Positions 23,700-32,289 of a stretch of DNA of 64,000 bases are shown in pieces. Location of the stretch: assembly GCA_964574325.1 (NCBI GenBank), contig CAZNMY010000010.1, positions 28,741-92,740 on the forward strand, given 5' to 3'. The notes beneath the pieces are model-generated. The model worked only from the letters and a program-made list of their open reading frames with translations, had not been told where the DNA came from and ran no database searches. The stretch comes from CAMDPA01 sp964574325 (lineage in GTDB: Bacteria > Pseudomonadota > Alphaproteobacteria > Rhizobiales > Hyphomicrobiaceae). A program made the translations under genes and the position numbers. Position 1 is the stretch's first letter. Each line of letters starts with the position of its first letter.

Positions 23700-25511
23700 A
23701 TGCCCTGGCTTGCCATGATGGCGGCAGCGCTTGCGCTGGGGTGGTGGTTTGGTGGGCGCAAGCGTCGGGAGGCCAACCGCCAGCGCAACCAGAGGGAGGT
23801 CAATGCCACCCTCGATACCGGCATGCCCTCGCACGAGACGGCGGTGGGTCAGAAGGCCAAACAGGTGGCAGACGCGCAGGCGACAAAGCTCTCGGCTCCC
23901 CCTCCGATCCACGGCTCGGCCCGCTGGGCGACCCCCGACGATGCCGCCGGCCTGATCGACACCAGCCACTTCACCACGGCGGCGCGTGGCAGCCGCAACC
24001 TGCATCTGGGAACGCTGCTGGCGGATACCGGCTTCGACAGTGGCAGCGTCCCCGGACAGGATACTTGGCTGCCGCTGGTCGCCCGCTATCCGGGCCACCT
24101 GCTCACCGTGGCCGGCACCGGCCAAGGCAAGAGCGCCACGCAGATCATCGCCAACCTGATGACCTACACCGGCTCGGTGGTGGTGCTCGACCCCAAGGGG
24201 GAGCTGTTCGCGGCAACCGCCGCCCGCCGCCGCCAGTTCGGCAAGGTGTTCCGGTTGGCGCCGCTGGCCCGCCCCGGCGACCCCAAGTCCGACCGCTACA
24301 ATCCTATGGACGAGCTGGACGACCCCCGCGACCCCGGTCGCGAACTGGGCAGCCGGGCCCGCCGTCTGGCCGAGATGCTGATGGTGCGGCAGGGCAACAA
24401 GGGCGCGGCCGAGGCGACGTTCTTCGAGAACGAGGCCATCAACCTGCTCACCGCCGTGATCATGTTCGTGTTCGAGATCACCGCCCGGTCCGAGTTGCGC
24501 TGCCTCCGCACGATGTCGGAAGTGCGCCGGATCTGCACGCTGCCGATCCTGGGCGGACGCAGCGAGCGCAGCCCTCACGTGCGGGAGTACCTGGAGGACA
24601 TCTTCATCCAGATGGCGACGGTCTCCCTGATCGAGTACGTCCGCCGGCAAGGCAACCAGTTCCAGGGCTATGAAGCCAAGCTGCTGGGCTCATTTGTCTC
24701 CGAGATCAATTCCAATCTGGCGTTCTGGGACGGCCATCCCGGGTTTGCGGAAGTGACCGCCGCCAGCGATTTTGCATTTGCGGACCTGGAGCGGGAGGTC
24801 GTGACGGTCTACCTCACCATCCCGCTCAAGGACATGCCCACCAGCTACCGGTTCCTGCGGGCGATGATCGGGCTGGCGTTTGCGGCGCTGGAGGAGAAAC
24901 AGGAGGCGCGGCAGGCGTCGGTGCTGTTCATCCTCGACGAGTTTCCGGCGCTTAAGGATATGGAGTTCATGCGTGATGCGGTGGCGCAAATGCGCTCCTC
25001 CGGCGCCTGGTTCTGGATCTTCGTGCAAGACGTGGCGCAGCTGGAAGCCGTCTACGGCCGCTGGTCCGACGTGTTCCTGTCGCAGACCGACCATCAAGTG
25101 TTCTTCGGCGGCACCAACGACCCCAAGACCCGCAAGCACATCTCGTCGGCGCTGGGGGTCACCACTTACCCCTACCGCGACGCCAGCGTGACCTGGTCGC
25201 ACAACATCGGCCTCAACGACGGCATCAGTGAGCAGCCAATCCAAATGGGCGGCGTCAGCCAGGGCCGAAGCATCGGGCAGTCGGTCAACATCGCCGAACC
25301 GGTGGTGCTGGCGGCACGGCCCCTGCTCACCCCGTTCGAGGTGGGAACGTTCCTGTCGGGGCGGCAGCCCGGCGAGACCCATTCCTCCACCGCCATCATC
25401 TTGTCCAAGCAGGCCGGCGGCTACCCCATCAAAGCCCGGCGCCAGCATTGGGAGGCACTCTTCAAACAAGACCCGACAGCCAACGTCGTGCCGATCGCCG
25501 CGTACCGATAA
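23700..25511 (+). CDS. VirD4/TraG-family type IV coupling protein (603 aa)
   Basis: Start at ATG 23700 (MPWLAMMAAALALGWWFGG) with GAGGTG upstream; the long frame before it is shadow. One N-terminal membrane helix only, instead of the usual two or more. Walker A is VAGTGQGKSATQII, strand DPKGELF follows, Walker B is SVLFILDEFPALKD, and FVQDVAQLEAVYG is the VirD4 sensor-like motif. The protein delivers relaxosomes to a type IV channel. It diverges from the MOBQ relaxase across the oriT. No virB genes are in the window, so the channel must come from elsewhere. Confidence 0.9.
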   Translation: MPWLAMMAAALALGWWFGGRKRREANRQRNQREVNATLDTGMPSHETAVGQKAKQVADAQATKLSAPPPIHGSARWATPDDAAGLIDTSHFTTAARGSRNLHLGTLLADTGFDSGSVPGQDTWLPLVARYPGHLLTVAGTGQGKSATQIIANLMTYTGSVVVLDPKGELFAATAARRRQFGKVFRLAPLARPGDPKSDRYNPMDELDDPRDPGRELGSRARRLAEMLMVRQGNKGAAEATFFENEAINLLTAVIMFVFEITARSELRCLRTMSEVRRICTLPILGGRSERSPHVREYLEDIFIQMATVSLIEYVRRQGNQFQGYEAKLLGSFVSEINSNLAFWDGHPGFAEVTAASDFAFADLEREVVTVYLTIPLKDMPTSYRFLRAMIGLAFAALEEKQEARQASVLFILDEFPALKDMEFMRDAVAQMRSSGAWFWIFVQDVAQLEAVYGRWSDVFLSQTDHQVFFGGTNDPKTRKHISSALGVTTYPYRDASVTWSHNIGLNDGISEQPIQMGGVSQGRSIGQSVNIAEPVVLAARPLLTPFEVGTFLSGRQPGETHSSTAIILSKQAGGYPIKARRQHWEALFKQDPTANVVPIAAYR

Positions 25512-25551
25512 TCGTTTCACATATTGACCGCAGGATTTGGAGGATTGCCCG

Positions 25552-27165
25552 ATGAATGCCGTTTCGAAGCCGACGTCCCCGTCCGTTACCGACCTGCATG
25601 AGGCGCAAGCCTACGACCACCAGGGTCCGGGCAAACTCATTCGCAGTTACGTGCACGCCCTCCGGCAGCTGTTCCAAGCGGAAGCGGCATCAACCTTCAA
25701 CATCCGGCAATGGCAAGCCCTGGAACGTAGGTTGGTGGCCCAGCACCAGCACGAATGGCAACAGGCACGCGCGAATTGGGGCAACGAGGCCGCTTCGCGA
25801 CTGATGGACCTCGCCATCGCGCACGGTGACGGGTTGGCGGCGGTGATCGCGGCAGCAGGCGGTCAGGAAAACACGGCGGCGGTCTTGCACGAAGCATTCG
25901 TCGACTTGGCGGCTGACGCCAACACCTGGGAACTGCACACCGACCCCACCTATGCGGCATTCGGATTCTATACGGCTGTCGGCTGGCTCGGATTGCGGCA
26001 CGCCATGATGGCGGGCGTTCGACCCGCCGCGTTGGAAACCTTGTTGTTGGGCGAGTCCCGACCGGTGCAGGCGGCTCCAAGCGCGGGGGCACCAAACGGG
26101 TTTCGGCAGGCGGTAGCAGCCGTGGACGCGGTGTTGTCCCCCGTGCTGGCCACCATCGTCGCGCGCACCAAAGCCGCCGTTGCCAACTATCAAGAGGCAC
26201 AGCAGGAACGAAAAGAACTGCAGGCGCGCGCCCTGGCGGATCGGCAAAAGGTGGCGGTGGAATTGGCGCTGCGCGTTCCCGCCACGCCGCCCGCTGAACC
26301 TGCCCCACAGCGCAATTCAAACAGCGCACCATTGCCGCTCGACGCATCACGTTTGGGTGGCTCGATCCTCCCGACCTGGCTCATGCTGGTGGGGTTGAGT
26401 TGGGTCTCGCTGATCTGGGGCGCGCTGATTTCACTGCCGTTCGGCGTCGGACTGGCCATCTTCGCGACCATGTTCGCCGGGTTCGTTTCGGTGCCGCTGT
26501 GGGGGACGGTGTTCGGATTCCTCGGCATGGGTGCGGCACGGGACAGCACGCTGCGCCAGATGGGCTTCCAGGACCTCGATGAGGGGCACGAACTCAAGCA
26601 GACAGCGGCCAGGTATGCGCAGATCCTCGATATCCCGCCGCCCCGCCTCGGCACCATGGAGCCGCGCAACGCCTTCGCCATGGGCACCAGCCGCGACGAT
26701 GCCACGGTCGCGATTGGGCGGCCATTGATCAACACGATGGACAGAGAAGAGGTCAACGCGATCCTAGGCCACGAGTTGGGCCACGTGGTCTCCGGCGACA
26801 TGCGCAAGATGATGCTGATGCGCACCTTCCAGAATGCGACGGTCTGGTTCGGTCTCACCCAGGGTCTAAAGCAGTTTGCGCGGTGGGTCATCTGCTGGGC
26901 GGCGGAACTCGCCATTCTGGCGTTCTCGCGCCGTCGGGAATACTGGGCCGACGCCATCGGTGCGGCCCTGGCCGGCAAGGAAGCGATGATCGGCGCCCTG
27001 AAAAAGCTGGAACAGGCCCCGGTGCTCACAGGCACCGAATCCATCCACGCCCGCTTCATGTTCCGGGGCACGCTGTCGACCCACCCCACCATGGCGCAGC
27101 GGATCGACGCCCTGGAGCGCGAGACCTACATCCAACGCCTGCCACGGTGCGCGACGCGCAGGTGA
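25552..27165 (+). CDS. M48-family zinc metallopeptidase, membrane protein (537 aa)
   Basis: ATG 25552 has GGAGG about 8 bp upstream and lies 40 bp after the coupling protein gene, so the two are probably co-transcribed. The first 260 residues are helical and unrecognised. Two membrane helices (TWLMLVGLSWVSLIWGALIS; VGLAIFATMFAGFVSVPLWG) precede the peptidase: ILGHELGHVVSGD supplies HExxH, REYWADAIGA the third ligand, STHPTMAQRIDAL the C-terminal family motif. This is an HtpX-like inner-membrane protease. A place in a conjugation operon is unusual; quality control of transfer proteins is speculation. Confidence 0.85.
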   Translation: MNAVSKPTSPSVTDLHEAQAYDHQGPGKLIRSYVHALRQLFQAEAASTFNIRQWQALERRLVAQHQHEWQQARANWGNEAASRLMDLAIAHGDGLAAVIAAAGGQENTAAVLHEAFVDLAADANTWELHTDPTYAAFGFYTAVGWLGLRHAMMAGVRPAALETLLLGESRPVQAAPSAGAPNGFRQAVAAVDAVLSPVLATIVARTKAAVANYQEAQQERKELQARALADRQKVAVELALRVPATPPAEPAPQRNSNSAPLPLDASRLGGSILPTWLMLVGLSWVSLIWGALISLPFGVGLAIFATMFAGFVSVPLWGTVFGFLGMGAARDSTLRQMGFQDLDEGHELKQTAARYAQILDIPPPRLGTMEPRNAFAMGTSRDDATVAIGRPLINTMDREEVNAILGHELGHVVSGDMRKMMLMRTFQNATVWFGLTQGLKQFARWVICWAAELAILAFSRRREYWADAIGAALAGKEAMIGALKKLEQAPVLTGTESIHARFMFRGTLSTHPTMAQRIDALERETYIQRLPRCATRR

Positions 27166-27211
27166 ACACGCCAATCGGCCCGATGTCGGGCCGATGAATC
27201 AGCGTCCGCGC

Positions 27212-27430
27212 CTAGTGCTGGGCTGGTACGTCTCCCTTGGCATCGTCCTTGGGTTCTTCCTGGCGAACCACGATGCGGCCGTTGATGGGCAGCGCGTTCA
27301 GCACGATGTCGTAGCCCTTGCCGTCCTTGTGGGAGAACAGCCGGCCGATGCGGGTCCAGTAGGATTTCTGGCCACGGGGGGCGTCCTCGACGGCGTAGGC
27401 GTAGAGGCTGGATGTGGTGGTCTGTGTCAT
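27212..27430 (-). CDS. DUF736-like small plasmid protein (72 aa)
   Basis: Start at ATG 27430 (MTQTTTSSLYAYAVEDAPRG). It contains YWTRIGRLFSHKDGKGYDIV and LPINGRIVVRQEE, the same pattern as the 77-aa protein at 44613-44846 (WHRVGSAWMHKDAKG, FPMSGRVVVREI). Small proteins of this type are frequent on alphaproteobacterial plasmids; their role is unknown. Preceded by leader family A, as is the operon at 1-1620. Confidence 0.65.
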   Translation of the reverse strand: MTQTTTSSLYAYAVEDAPRGQKSYWTRIGRLFSHKDGKGYDIVLNALPINGRIVVRQEEPKDDAKGDVPAQH

Positions 27431-27610
27431 GGGTTTGGTCTTTCGTTGGGTTGTCCGGGCCACGCCTGTCGCGGCTCGTTGGCGGTCTAGAGACAGACGC
27501 CTGAGGCGGGTTTGCCGGGCTGAGCAGAGCGAACCGGAGGCGGCGAAGATGGGCAGGGCCCCGTCTGCAGCCGGCCCTTGGCGAACCCGGCTGCGGCTGT
27601 CACCACGCCC
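27431..27610 (-). promoter_or_regulatory. Conserved structured leader, family A copy 2
   Basis: Matches the leader at 1621-1835 in order and spacing: AGGGCC / GGCCCT hairpin enclosing CTGCAGACGG, then CCCATCTTCGCCGCCT, CAGCCCGGCA and AACCCAACGAAAGA just before the start codon of the DUF736-like gene. Two copies in front of different genes point to a shared cis-acting element. Confidence 0.5.
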
Positions 27611-27836
27611 AACGGTCAAGCCGAGTACCGCGTGCGCCTGGCCTACGACACCGATGACCACCTGATACGGCACCTACCAACCATGCCGTCCTGCGTTCGA
27701 CGATTGGAATGCTTGCGCCTGGACCCGGACCAAATTCGCCCGGCGATGTTCCCCTACGGCAAAGGGGGATGAGATTTGCTGGCTGCCGCGCTATGCTGCC
27801 GCTGGTTCGGATGTTGACCCAAGGAGTGCCTGGGAC

Positions 27837-28061
27837 GTGAACCAGTTGGCGCCCGCGCTGCTGTTTCTGACGACGATCGAGGTGGCGGGGATGCTGCGCA
27901 TCTCGCGCCGCACGCTTGAACGCATGCGCGTGGAAGGCACCGGCCCCCGCTACGTCAAGGTTGGCCCCGGCAAGCGTTCCCGGGTGCTCTACCGTCAGCA
28001 GGAGGTCGAGGTCTGGCTGCAGCGGTTCAACTATGGGTCGACGAGTGAGTATGGGCGATAG
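27837..28061 (+). CDS. HTH (excisionase/MerR-type helix_turn_helix_17) DNA-binding protein (74 aa)
   Basis: LTTIEVAGMLRISRRTLERM followed by GPRYVKVGPGKRSRVLYRQQ and VEVWLQ is the complete small excisionase-like winged helix found in plasmid and phage regulators. GTG start with AAGGAG 12 bp upstream. It lies next to the origin of replication, on the opposite strand to repA, so it could regulate copy number or act as an excision factor for the integrase at 30672-31838. Neither is shown. Confidence 0.75.
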   Translation: MNQLAPALLFLTTIEVAGMLRISRRTLERMRVEGTGPRYVKVGPGKRSRVLYRQQEVEVWLQRFNYGSTSEYGR

Positions 28062-28189
28062 CCGGTGAAACTGCGTAGGACCTTCGCTGATTGAGTTTTG
28101 TGCTTGGGTCGTGAGGTGAAGCGGTACTGAAACCAAAAATGCTTCTGTTTGCGTTCTGGGGTGCTTTCTGGCTCAAAGCTGATCCCGGC

Positions 28190-28512
28190 TTCCTATTTTC
28201 AATTCAATCAAATATTTTTGAAATTGGTCAGATATGAATAATTATATGTCTGGAATATAAGAAAGACTATAAGTAACTATAAGAGAGACCGCGCAAAGCC
28301 GCTTCCAGATTGGCATTCCGAGGCATTGGCGCACCCAAGTCTGCGTGAAAGCGCACCCAAGTCTGCGTAGACCCGCACCCAAGTCTGCGTGGATACACCC
28401 ATCCTCCGCACCCAAGTCTGCGTAAGGGCGCACCCAAGTCTGCGTGGCCGGTGGTTCAAGTAGCTGAAACTATTTGTGCTGAGATGAACCGATAGCGCAC
28501 CCAAGTCTGCGT
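28190..28512. other. oriV: Plasmid origin of replication (oriV) with six iterons
   Basis: Six exact copies of CGCACCCAAGTCTGCGT begin at 28330, 28352, 28374, 28407, 28429 and 28496. Most are spaced 22 bp apart, about two helical turns. An AT-rich stretch at about 28190-28290, with ACTATAAG repeated, stands beside them and would be the melting region. The set ends 6 bp before the repA stop codon, so the origin is downstream of repA. Confidence 0.9.
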
Positions 28513-28518
28513 AGCGGA

Positions 28519-29592
28519 TCAGGCCTTGATGTGGCGAACGGAGGGGACGAACAGCTTGTCCGGATCGGTTGAGCTGAGCAACAGCCCCTTCTCGGTTAGC
28601 CGCACCGGGACTCGCGGAAACACCTCGGCGATATGGGCAAGGTCGTCGGCGAAGCCTTGTCGGAACTTGCGCGCGCGGCTGGTCACGTCGGTGCCGAACT
28701 GCGCCTGCAGGGCGGTCCAGGAGATGGCAACGGGTTTGTTCACGGAACGCAAGCGGGACGCGAGCCAGAGCACGATGTCGATTTGTTTGGCGGATTGTGT
28801 AAAGGCACGCAGGGTGCGGATATCGATCGGCAGAGCGTGCTGGCGCAGCGTTTCGTAAAACCTTTTGTCGAGCGTCAAAGTGGTGCTCCAGAGCATGCGC
28901 TGGTCGGGGTTGGTCGGCAGCCACATATCGAAGGCTTCGATGGGTTGGGTGCTGATGGTGGTGGTGCGATCCTCCCGCCAGACGCCGATCTGCATCCTAG
29001 AAGCGGCCAGCCGGTTCAGCTGCTCCTTGAATTGGGCGATAGTACCACGCTCGCCGCCGGTCACCTGGAAGCCGAGATCACGGATGAACGCGCTCATGCT
29101 GTCGGCGATTTCGATCTGATGAGAGTTCTGGCGGACGGCCATGGTGCAGATGTGGAGCATCAGCAGGCGAGCCTTGGGACCATAGGGCAAACCCTGCGGC
29201 GTCATCTTGCCGGTGACCGGGTCTTTGAGGTAGCCCGACTGCACAACCAGTGAGCTTTTGCCGTACTCGCGGATGAAATCACGCGCCGTGTCCGCTGGTC
29301 GCCGGTAGGGCAGTGCGCAAAGGGCCAGGACGCTGTGTATGTAATGGCGGTCGGCCTCGGATAGTGGATTGGCTTGGATCAAGTCCCGCATGTCTTCCCG
29401 GCGGCGGGCCACGGCGGTCAATTGATCCTTGCGCCCGCGCTCGGCATCGCGTTGACGTTGCTGCTCGACGAGGCTTCGGACAAGCGTGGAATAGAAGGCA
29501 TTGTGGCCGGCTTTTTGAAGCTGGGTGAGGAGATCGTCATCGCGGATGGCACTGGCGTCTTCGGGACGGATCAAAGTTGTAGACTCCGTCAT
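28519..29592 (-). CDS. repA: Plasmid replication initiator RepA (357 aa)
   Basis: Start at ATG 29592, overlapping the stop of the upstream RHH gene (ATGA). The middle and C-terminal parts (YGKSSLVVQSGYLKDPVTGK; LPYGPKARLLMLHICTMAV; LPIDIRTLRAFTQSAKQIDI; LRSVNKPVAISWTALQAQFG) are typical of the RepA_C family of iteron-binding initiators. It should bind the iterons at 28330-28512. Order parA, RHH partner, repA in one operon links partition and replication. Full length for the family. Confidence 0.9.
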   Translation of the reverse strand: MTESTTLIRPEDASAIRDDDLLTQLQKAGHNAFYSTLVRSLVEQQRQRDAERGRKDQLTAVARRREDMRDLIQANPLSEADRHYIHSVLALCALPYRRPADTARDFIREYGKSSLVVQSGYLKDPVTGKMTPQGLPYGPKARLLMLHICTMAVRQNSHQIEIADSMSAFIRDLGFQVTGGERGTIAQFKEQLNRLAASRMQIGVWREDRTTTISTQPIEAFDMWLPTNPDQRMLWSTTLTLDKRFYETLRQHALPIDIRTLRAFTQSAKQIDIVLWLASRLRSVNKPVAISWTALQAQFGTDVTSRARKFRQGFADDLAHIAEVFPRVPVRLTEKGLLLSSTDPDKLFVPSVRHIKA

Positions 29593-29819
29593 ACCGCCGG
29601 GTATTCCCGTTCCAGCAGCTCGCGCACGATGTCGGAGATCTGGCGCTCGGTGGTGGCGCAATGAACCTTGATCCGCTTGTGCAGCTCGGCCGGCACATCC
29701 ACGGTAAGGCGCTTGGTTGGTCCGGTCGGATGCGTCGGCGCGGCGCGGGCGCCCACCCAAGCTTCTGCGGGGCGGGACAACGCGGCTGGCTGTTTGAAGG
29801 CGATTGTTTTGGAGGTCAT
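29589..29819 (-). CDS. Ribbon-helix-helix plasmid partition/regulatory protein (76 aa)
   Basis: Unstructured N-terminus, then KRLTVDVPAELHKRIKVHCA and ERQISDIVRELLEREY, a clear ribbon-helix-helix. Its stop and start codons overlap repA and parA by 4 bp. Small RHH proteins beside ParA act as the centromere-binding partner (ParG/ParB-like) and as autorepressor. The N-terminal tail could carry the Arg finger that stimulates ParA. Confidence 0.8.
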   Translation of the reverse strand: MTSKTIAFKQPAALSRPAEAWVGARAAPTHPTGPTKRLTVDVPAELHKRIKVHCATTERQISDIVRELLEREYPAV

Positions 29820-30460
29820 GCGATACGTCTTTCCTTGGTTGCTGAAATCAGACTTTCCGCAAGGTCGTAAATCTCCATTGCCGACATCGAACTCGGCGCG
29901 GTCTCGATTACGGTCAGCCCCTGGGAGGCGGATTCGGCGAACGCGACGCGCTGAGTGATGGCGATGCTTGCGAGCGGAAACGGGAAGTCGTTGAACGCCT
30001 TCATCACCGCGCGCGCGATGGCAGTGTTGGCGATCTTGCGGTTGATGACGAACGAGGCGGTGATCTCGGCACGGAACTGCTGGGCCTCGCGCACGAGCCC
30101 GACGATCTCAGTGCAGGACCACACGTCGAACGGCGATGGTTGGACGGGGATCAACACATGGTCGCAGGCTAGGATGGCAGAACGGGCCAGCTCGTTGACG
30201 CGCGGAGCGCCGTCGATCACGACTATGTCGTAGTCCTTGGCGATGGCCGGTAGCTCTTTATGGAGCGTTGGCTTTGGCATTCCGATCACTGGAAACAGCG
30301 GCGGTCGTTCGCGAATGCTTGACCATGCCAGGGAGCTGCCCTGGGGGTCAGCGTCAACGAGCAGGGTGCGGCGTCCGTCCTTAGCGAAGGCTGCCGCTAG
30401 ATTGAGTGCAAGAGTCGTCTTACCGACCCCACCCTTTTGTTGAAGTACGCCAATAATCAT
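29816..30460 (-). CDS. parA: ParA-family partition ATPase (214 aa)
   Basis: Start at ATG 30460 (MIIGVLQQKGGVGKTTLALN), which places the deviant Walker A KGGVGKTT at the N-terminus as in short type Ib ParA proteins; the upstream extension is shadow. DADPQGSSLAWS and YDIVVIDGAP complete the nucleotide site. It positions plasmid copies before division. First gene of the parA-RHH-repA operon. Confidence 0.9.
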   Translation of the reverse strand: MIIGVLQQKGGVGKTTLALNLAAAFAKDGRRTLLVDADPQGSSLAWSSIRERPPLFPVIGMPKPTLHKELPAIAKDYDIVVIDGAPRVNELARSAILACDHVLIPVQPSPFDVWSCTEIVGLVREAQQFRAEITASFVINRKIANTAIARAVMKAFNDFPFPLASIAITQRVAFAESASQGLTVIETAPSSMSAMEIYDLAESLISATKERRIA

Positions 30461-30671
30461 GATCGACTTCCCGCTTATCCGTGGATCATGCGTGGCGATA
30501 ATCCGCCTACGCACAGAAGCGACCCTGCGCGAAGGCGCTGGCACGGGCAAGCGAACCGCCGCAAAAGCGGGCACTCATGTTTGCGGAAATGTCACGGGGC
30601 GGGAATGCGTGCAATCGCAGTGCCGTAAAAGAGGCTTTGCGGTCTTCCGTAAAGGCGTAAATCAGATCCAC
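30461..30671. other. Upstream region of the parA operon, possible promoter/centromere
   Basis: Gene-free stretch with repeated short words CCGTAAA (30623 and 30649) and TTTGCGG (30589 and 30636). Type Ib partition centromeres often lie here, but the repeats are too few and short to call it. Confidence 0.35.
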
Positions 30672-31838
30672 TCAGTCTCTTGACCCGCGCATCGCCGCCG
30701 CGATCGACGCGCCGACCTCGTCGTTGAGCTTTTGCACTGGATCGTCAGATAAATGGGCATACCGGGCCGTGGTCAACGGATGGTTGTGGCCAAGCAGCTT
30801 GCCGATCATCGGCAGCGAGCCCTTGGATGCCGCCGCCATGCTGGCGAAAGAGTGTCGGAGGTCGTGCATGCGAACGTCGGCGAGGCCGGCATCGGCGCGC
30901 ATCCGCCGCCACGGTTTTTGCAAGTTGATCAACCTAGCCCCCTCACGGCGACCAACGATGACATGCGGATTAGCTTGGACACGAGGTATCCCCGCCAAAA
31001 CCTCAATCGCTTGCGGATTCAACCTGATGGTTTTCTGGCCGGTCTTGGAATCCGGCAGCAGCAACAGGCCGCGCTGGACATCGACGTAGGACCACTTGAG
31101 GGTCAAGATTTCGCCAACGCGGGCACCCGTAAGCAGCAAGAGGCGCACGGCCGCCACGGCAAACAGGCTTTCGCCGCCAAGGGCCGCATGGGCATCCAGG
31201 ACGGTTCCGAGTTGAGCAAACTCCTCACGCGAGAGGTAACGCTGCCGCTTGTTCTCCCTAAACTTCTTGATGCGCAGACACGGGTTGCTCTGCTCGGGGC
31301 GCAGGCCGCGCTCCTCCGACCAGCTCATCAGCTTGGAAATCATCGCGATGCTGTAATTGGCGGTGCTGGCCTTGCCGGACAAACGCGAATGAAACTTTAG
31401 GACATCCGTCCGCGTCAGGTTGGCAATACGGAGGTGCCCAATGGCCGGCAGGATATGGAGCCGAAAGAGGATTTCGTATTTCTCGCGGGTGTTCGGCTTT
31501 AGCTTCTCGCCATGCTCGGCCATGAAGTGTTCGGTCGCCTCGGCCACCGTCGGGTTGTCGAGGTCGCGCATGGCCTGACTTGGGTCTTTGCCTTCGGCAA
31601 TCAGCCCAATCAGTCGATGAGCTTCCCGGCGCGCGGTTTCAACGGTCCAGGGCCCGCCATGGGGACCGATGATCATCCACCGATCGCGCCCCCGGATCTT
31701 CTTCCGCAGAAAATAGATCGGAGCGCCGTGCTGGCGGCGGACGCCGAAGCCTCGGACTTCGGTGTCGCGAGCCATCTGGTTGGTCTGCAGACGGTCAACG
31801 ACCGTCTTAGTGATGCGGGCGGAAATGGCGTTGGTCAT
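30672..31838 (-). CDS. int: Tyrosine-type integrase, P4-like (388 aa)
   Basis: N-terminal arm-binding domain (DTEVRGFGVRRQHGAPIYFL; GPWTVETARREAHRLIGLIA), a SAM-like core-binding domain (KPNTREKYEILFRLHILPAI), and the catalytic domain with LLTGARVGEILTLKW (Arg), MHDLRHSFASMAA (His, Arg), LGHNHPLTTARYAHL (His, Tyr). Full length with all catalytic residues. It lies 180 bp from a 3' tRNA/tmRNA fragment, as expected for integrases that use such genes as target. It could integrate the plasmid or the island into the chromosome. Confidence 0.9.
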   Translation of the reverse strand: MTNAISARITKTVVDRLQTNQMARDTEVRGFGVRRQHGAPIYFLRKKIRGRDRWMIIGPHGGPWTVETARREAHRLIGLIAEGKDPSQAMRDLDNPTVAEATEHFMAEHGEKLKPNTREKYEILFRLHILPAIGHLRIANLTRTDVLKFHSRLSGKASTANYSIAMISKLMSWSEERGLRPEQSNPCLRIKKFRENKRQRYLSREEFAQLGTVLDAHAALGGESLFAVAAVRLLLLTGARVGEILTLKWSYVDVQRGLLLLPDSKTGQKTIRLNPQAIEVLAGIPRVQANPHVIVGRREGARLINLQKPWRRMRADAGLADVRMHDLRHSFASMAAASKGSLPMIGKLLGHNHPLTTARYAHLSDDPVQKLNDEVGASIAAAMRGSRD

Positions 31839-32016
31839 GGCGGTCGCCTAGCCTATGCACTGCGATAATGCAGGGGTCATGCAATTGTCTGCTAGCACGC
31901 TTTTAGCACGCCTTTTGCGGCGAATCGATGACTCGACATGGCGCTTACTGACGTTTTAATGTATTGATTCTAGTGTATATTTGGAGTTATGTCGTAGATC
32001 TGACGGATCGAAAAAA

Positions 32017-32065
32017 TGCAATCGCACTGCAGAGGTCAGGGGTTCGATTCCCCTCGGCTCCACCA
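32017..32065 (+). other. att: 3' end of a tRNA or tmRNA gene, probable attachment site
   Basis: The stretch ends in a T-arm (AGGGGTTCGATTCCCCT) and acceptor strand CGGCTCCACCA. Upstream bases do not fold into the rest of a tRNA (the candidate 5' strand GGAGTTA pairs poorly), so only the 3' part is present. Such a fragment beside an integrase is the usual att core. CGGCTCCACCA with this T-arm would suit a tmRNA, but the identity is not certain. Confidence 0.7.
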
Positions 32066-32289
32066 ACCAAATCAGTGACTTATACCGGACATGTTGTTCA
32101 CTCGATAAATCGGTCGCACACCTGTCGCACACCGATGCAGACTAGTGGCGTTCCGCCACGTTGTCCCGTGCGACAAGTCAGTGGATCGAGCGCCTGCCGC
32201 TGACAGGATGGCGTTTGATCAGCGACAGGCCATAAGCGGCTCGCGCGAGAAGATGTTCAGGTCGCACGATCTGTGGCATTCTATGAGAA

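Noticed and set aside
23648..24673. 341-aa plus-strand and 336-aa minus-strand frames over the coupling-protein gene
   Set aside because: High-GC shadow frames; the VirD4 frame has all the motifs.
28330..28512. Regular 17-bp repeats as a possible CRISPR array
   Set aside because: Spacing of mostly 22 bp leaves spacers of only 5 bp, and repA lies next to it; these are iterons.
31982..32065. A complete tRNA gene starting at GGAGTTA
   Set aside because: The acceptor pairing fails at the last position and is wobble at two others, and no D-arm or anticodon arm folds; only the 3' part is a true tRNA/tmRNA piece.
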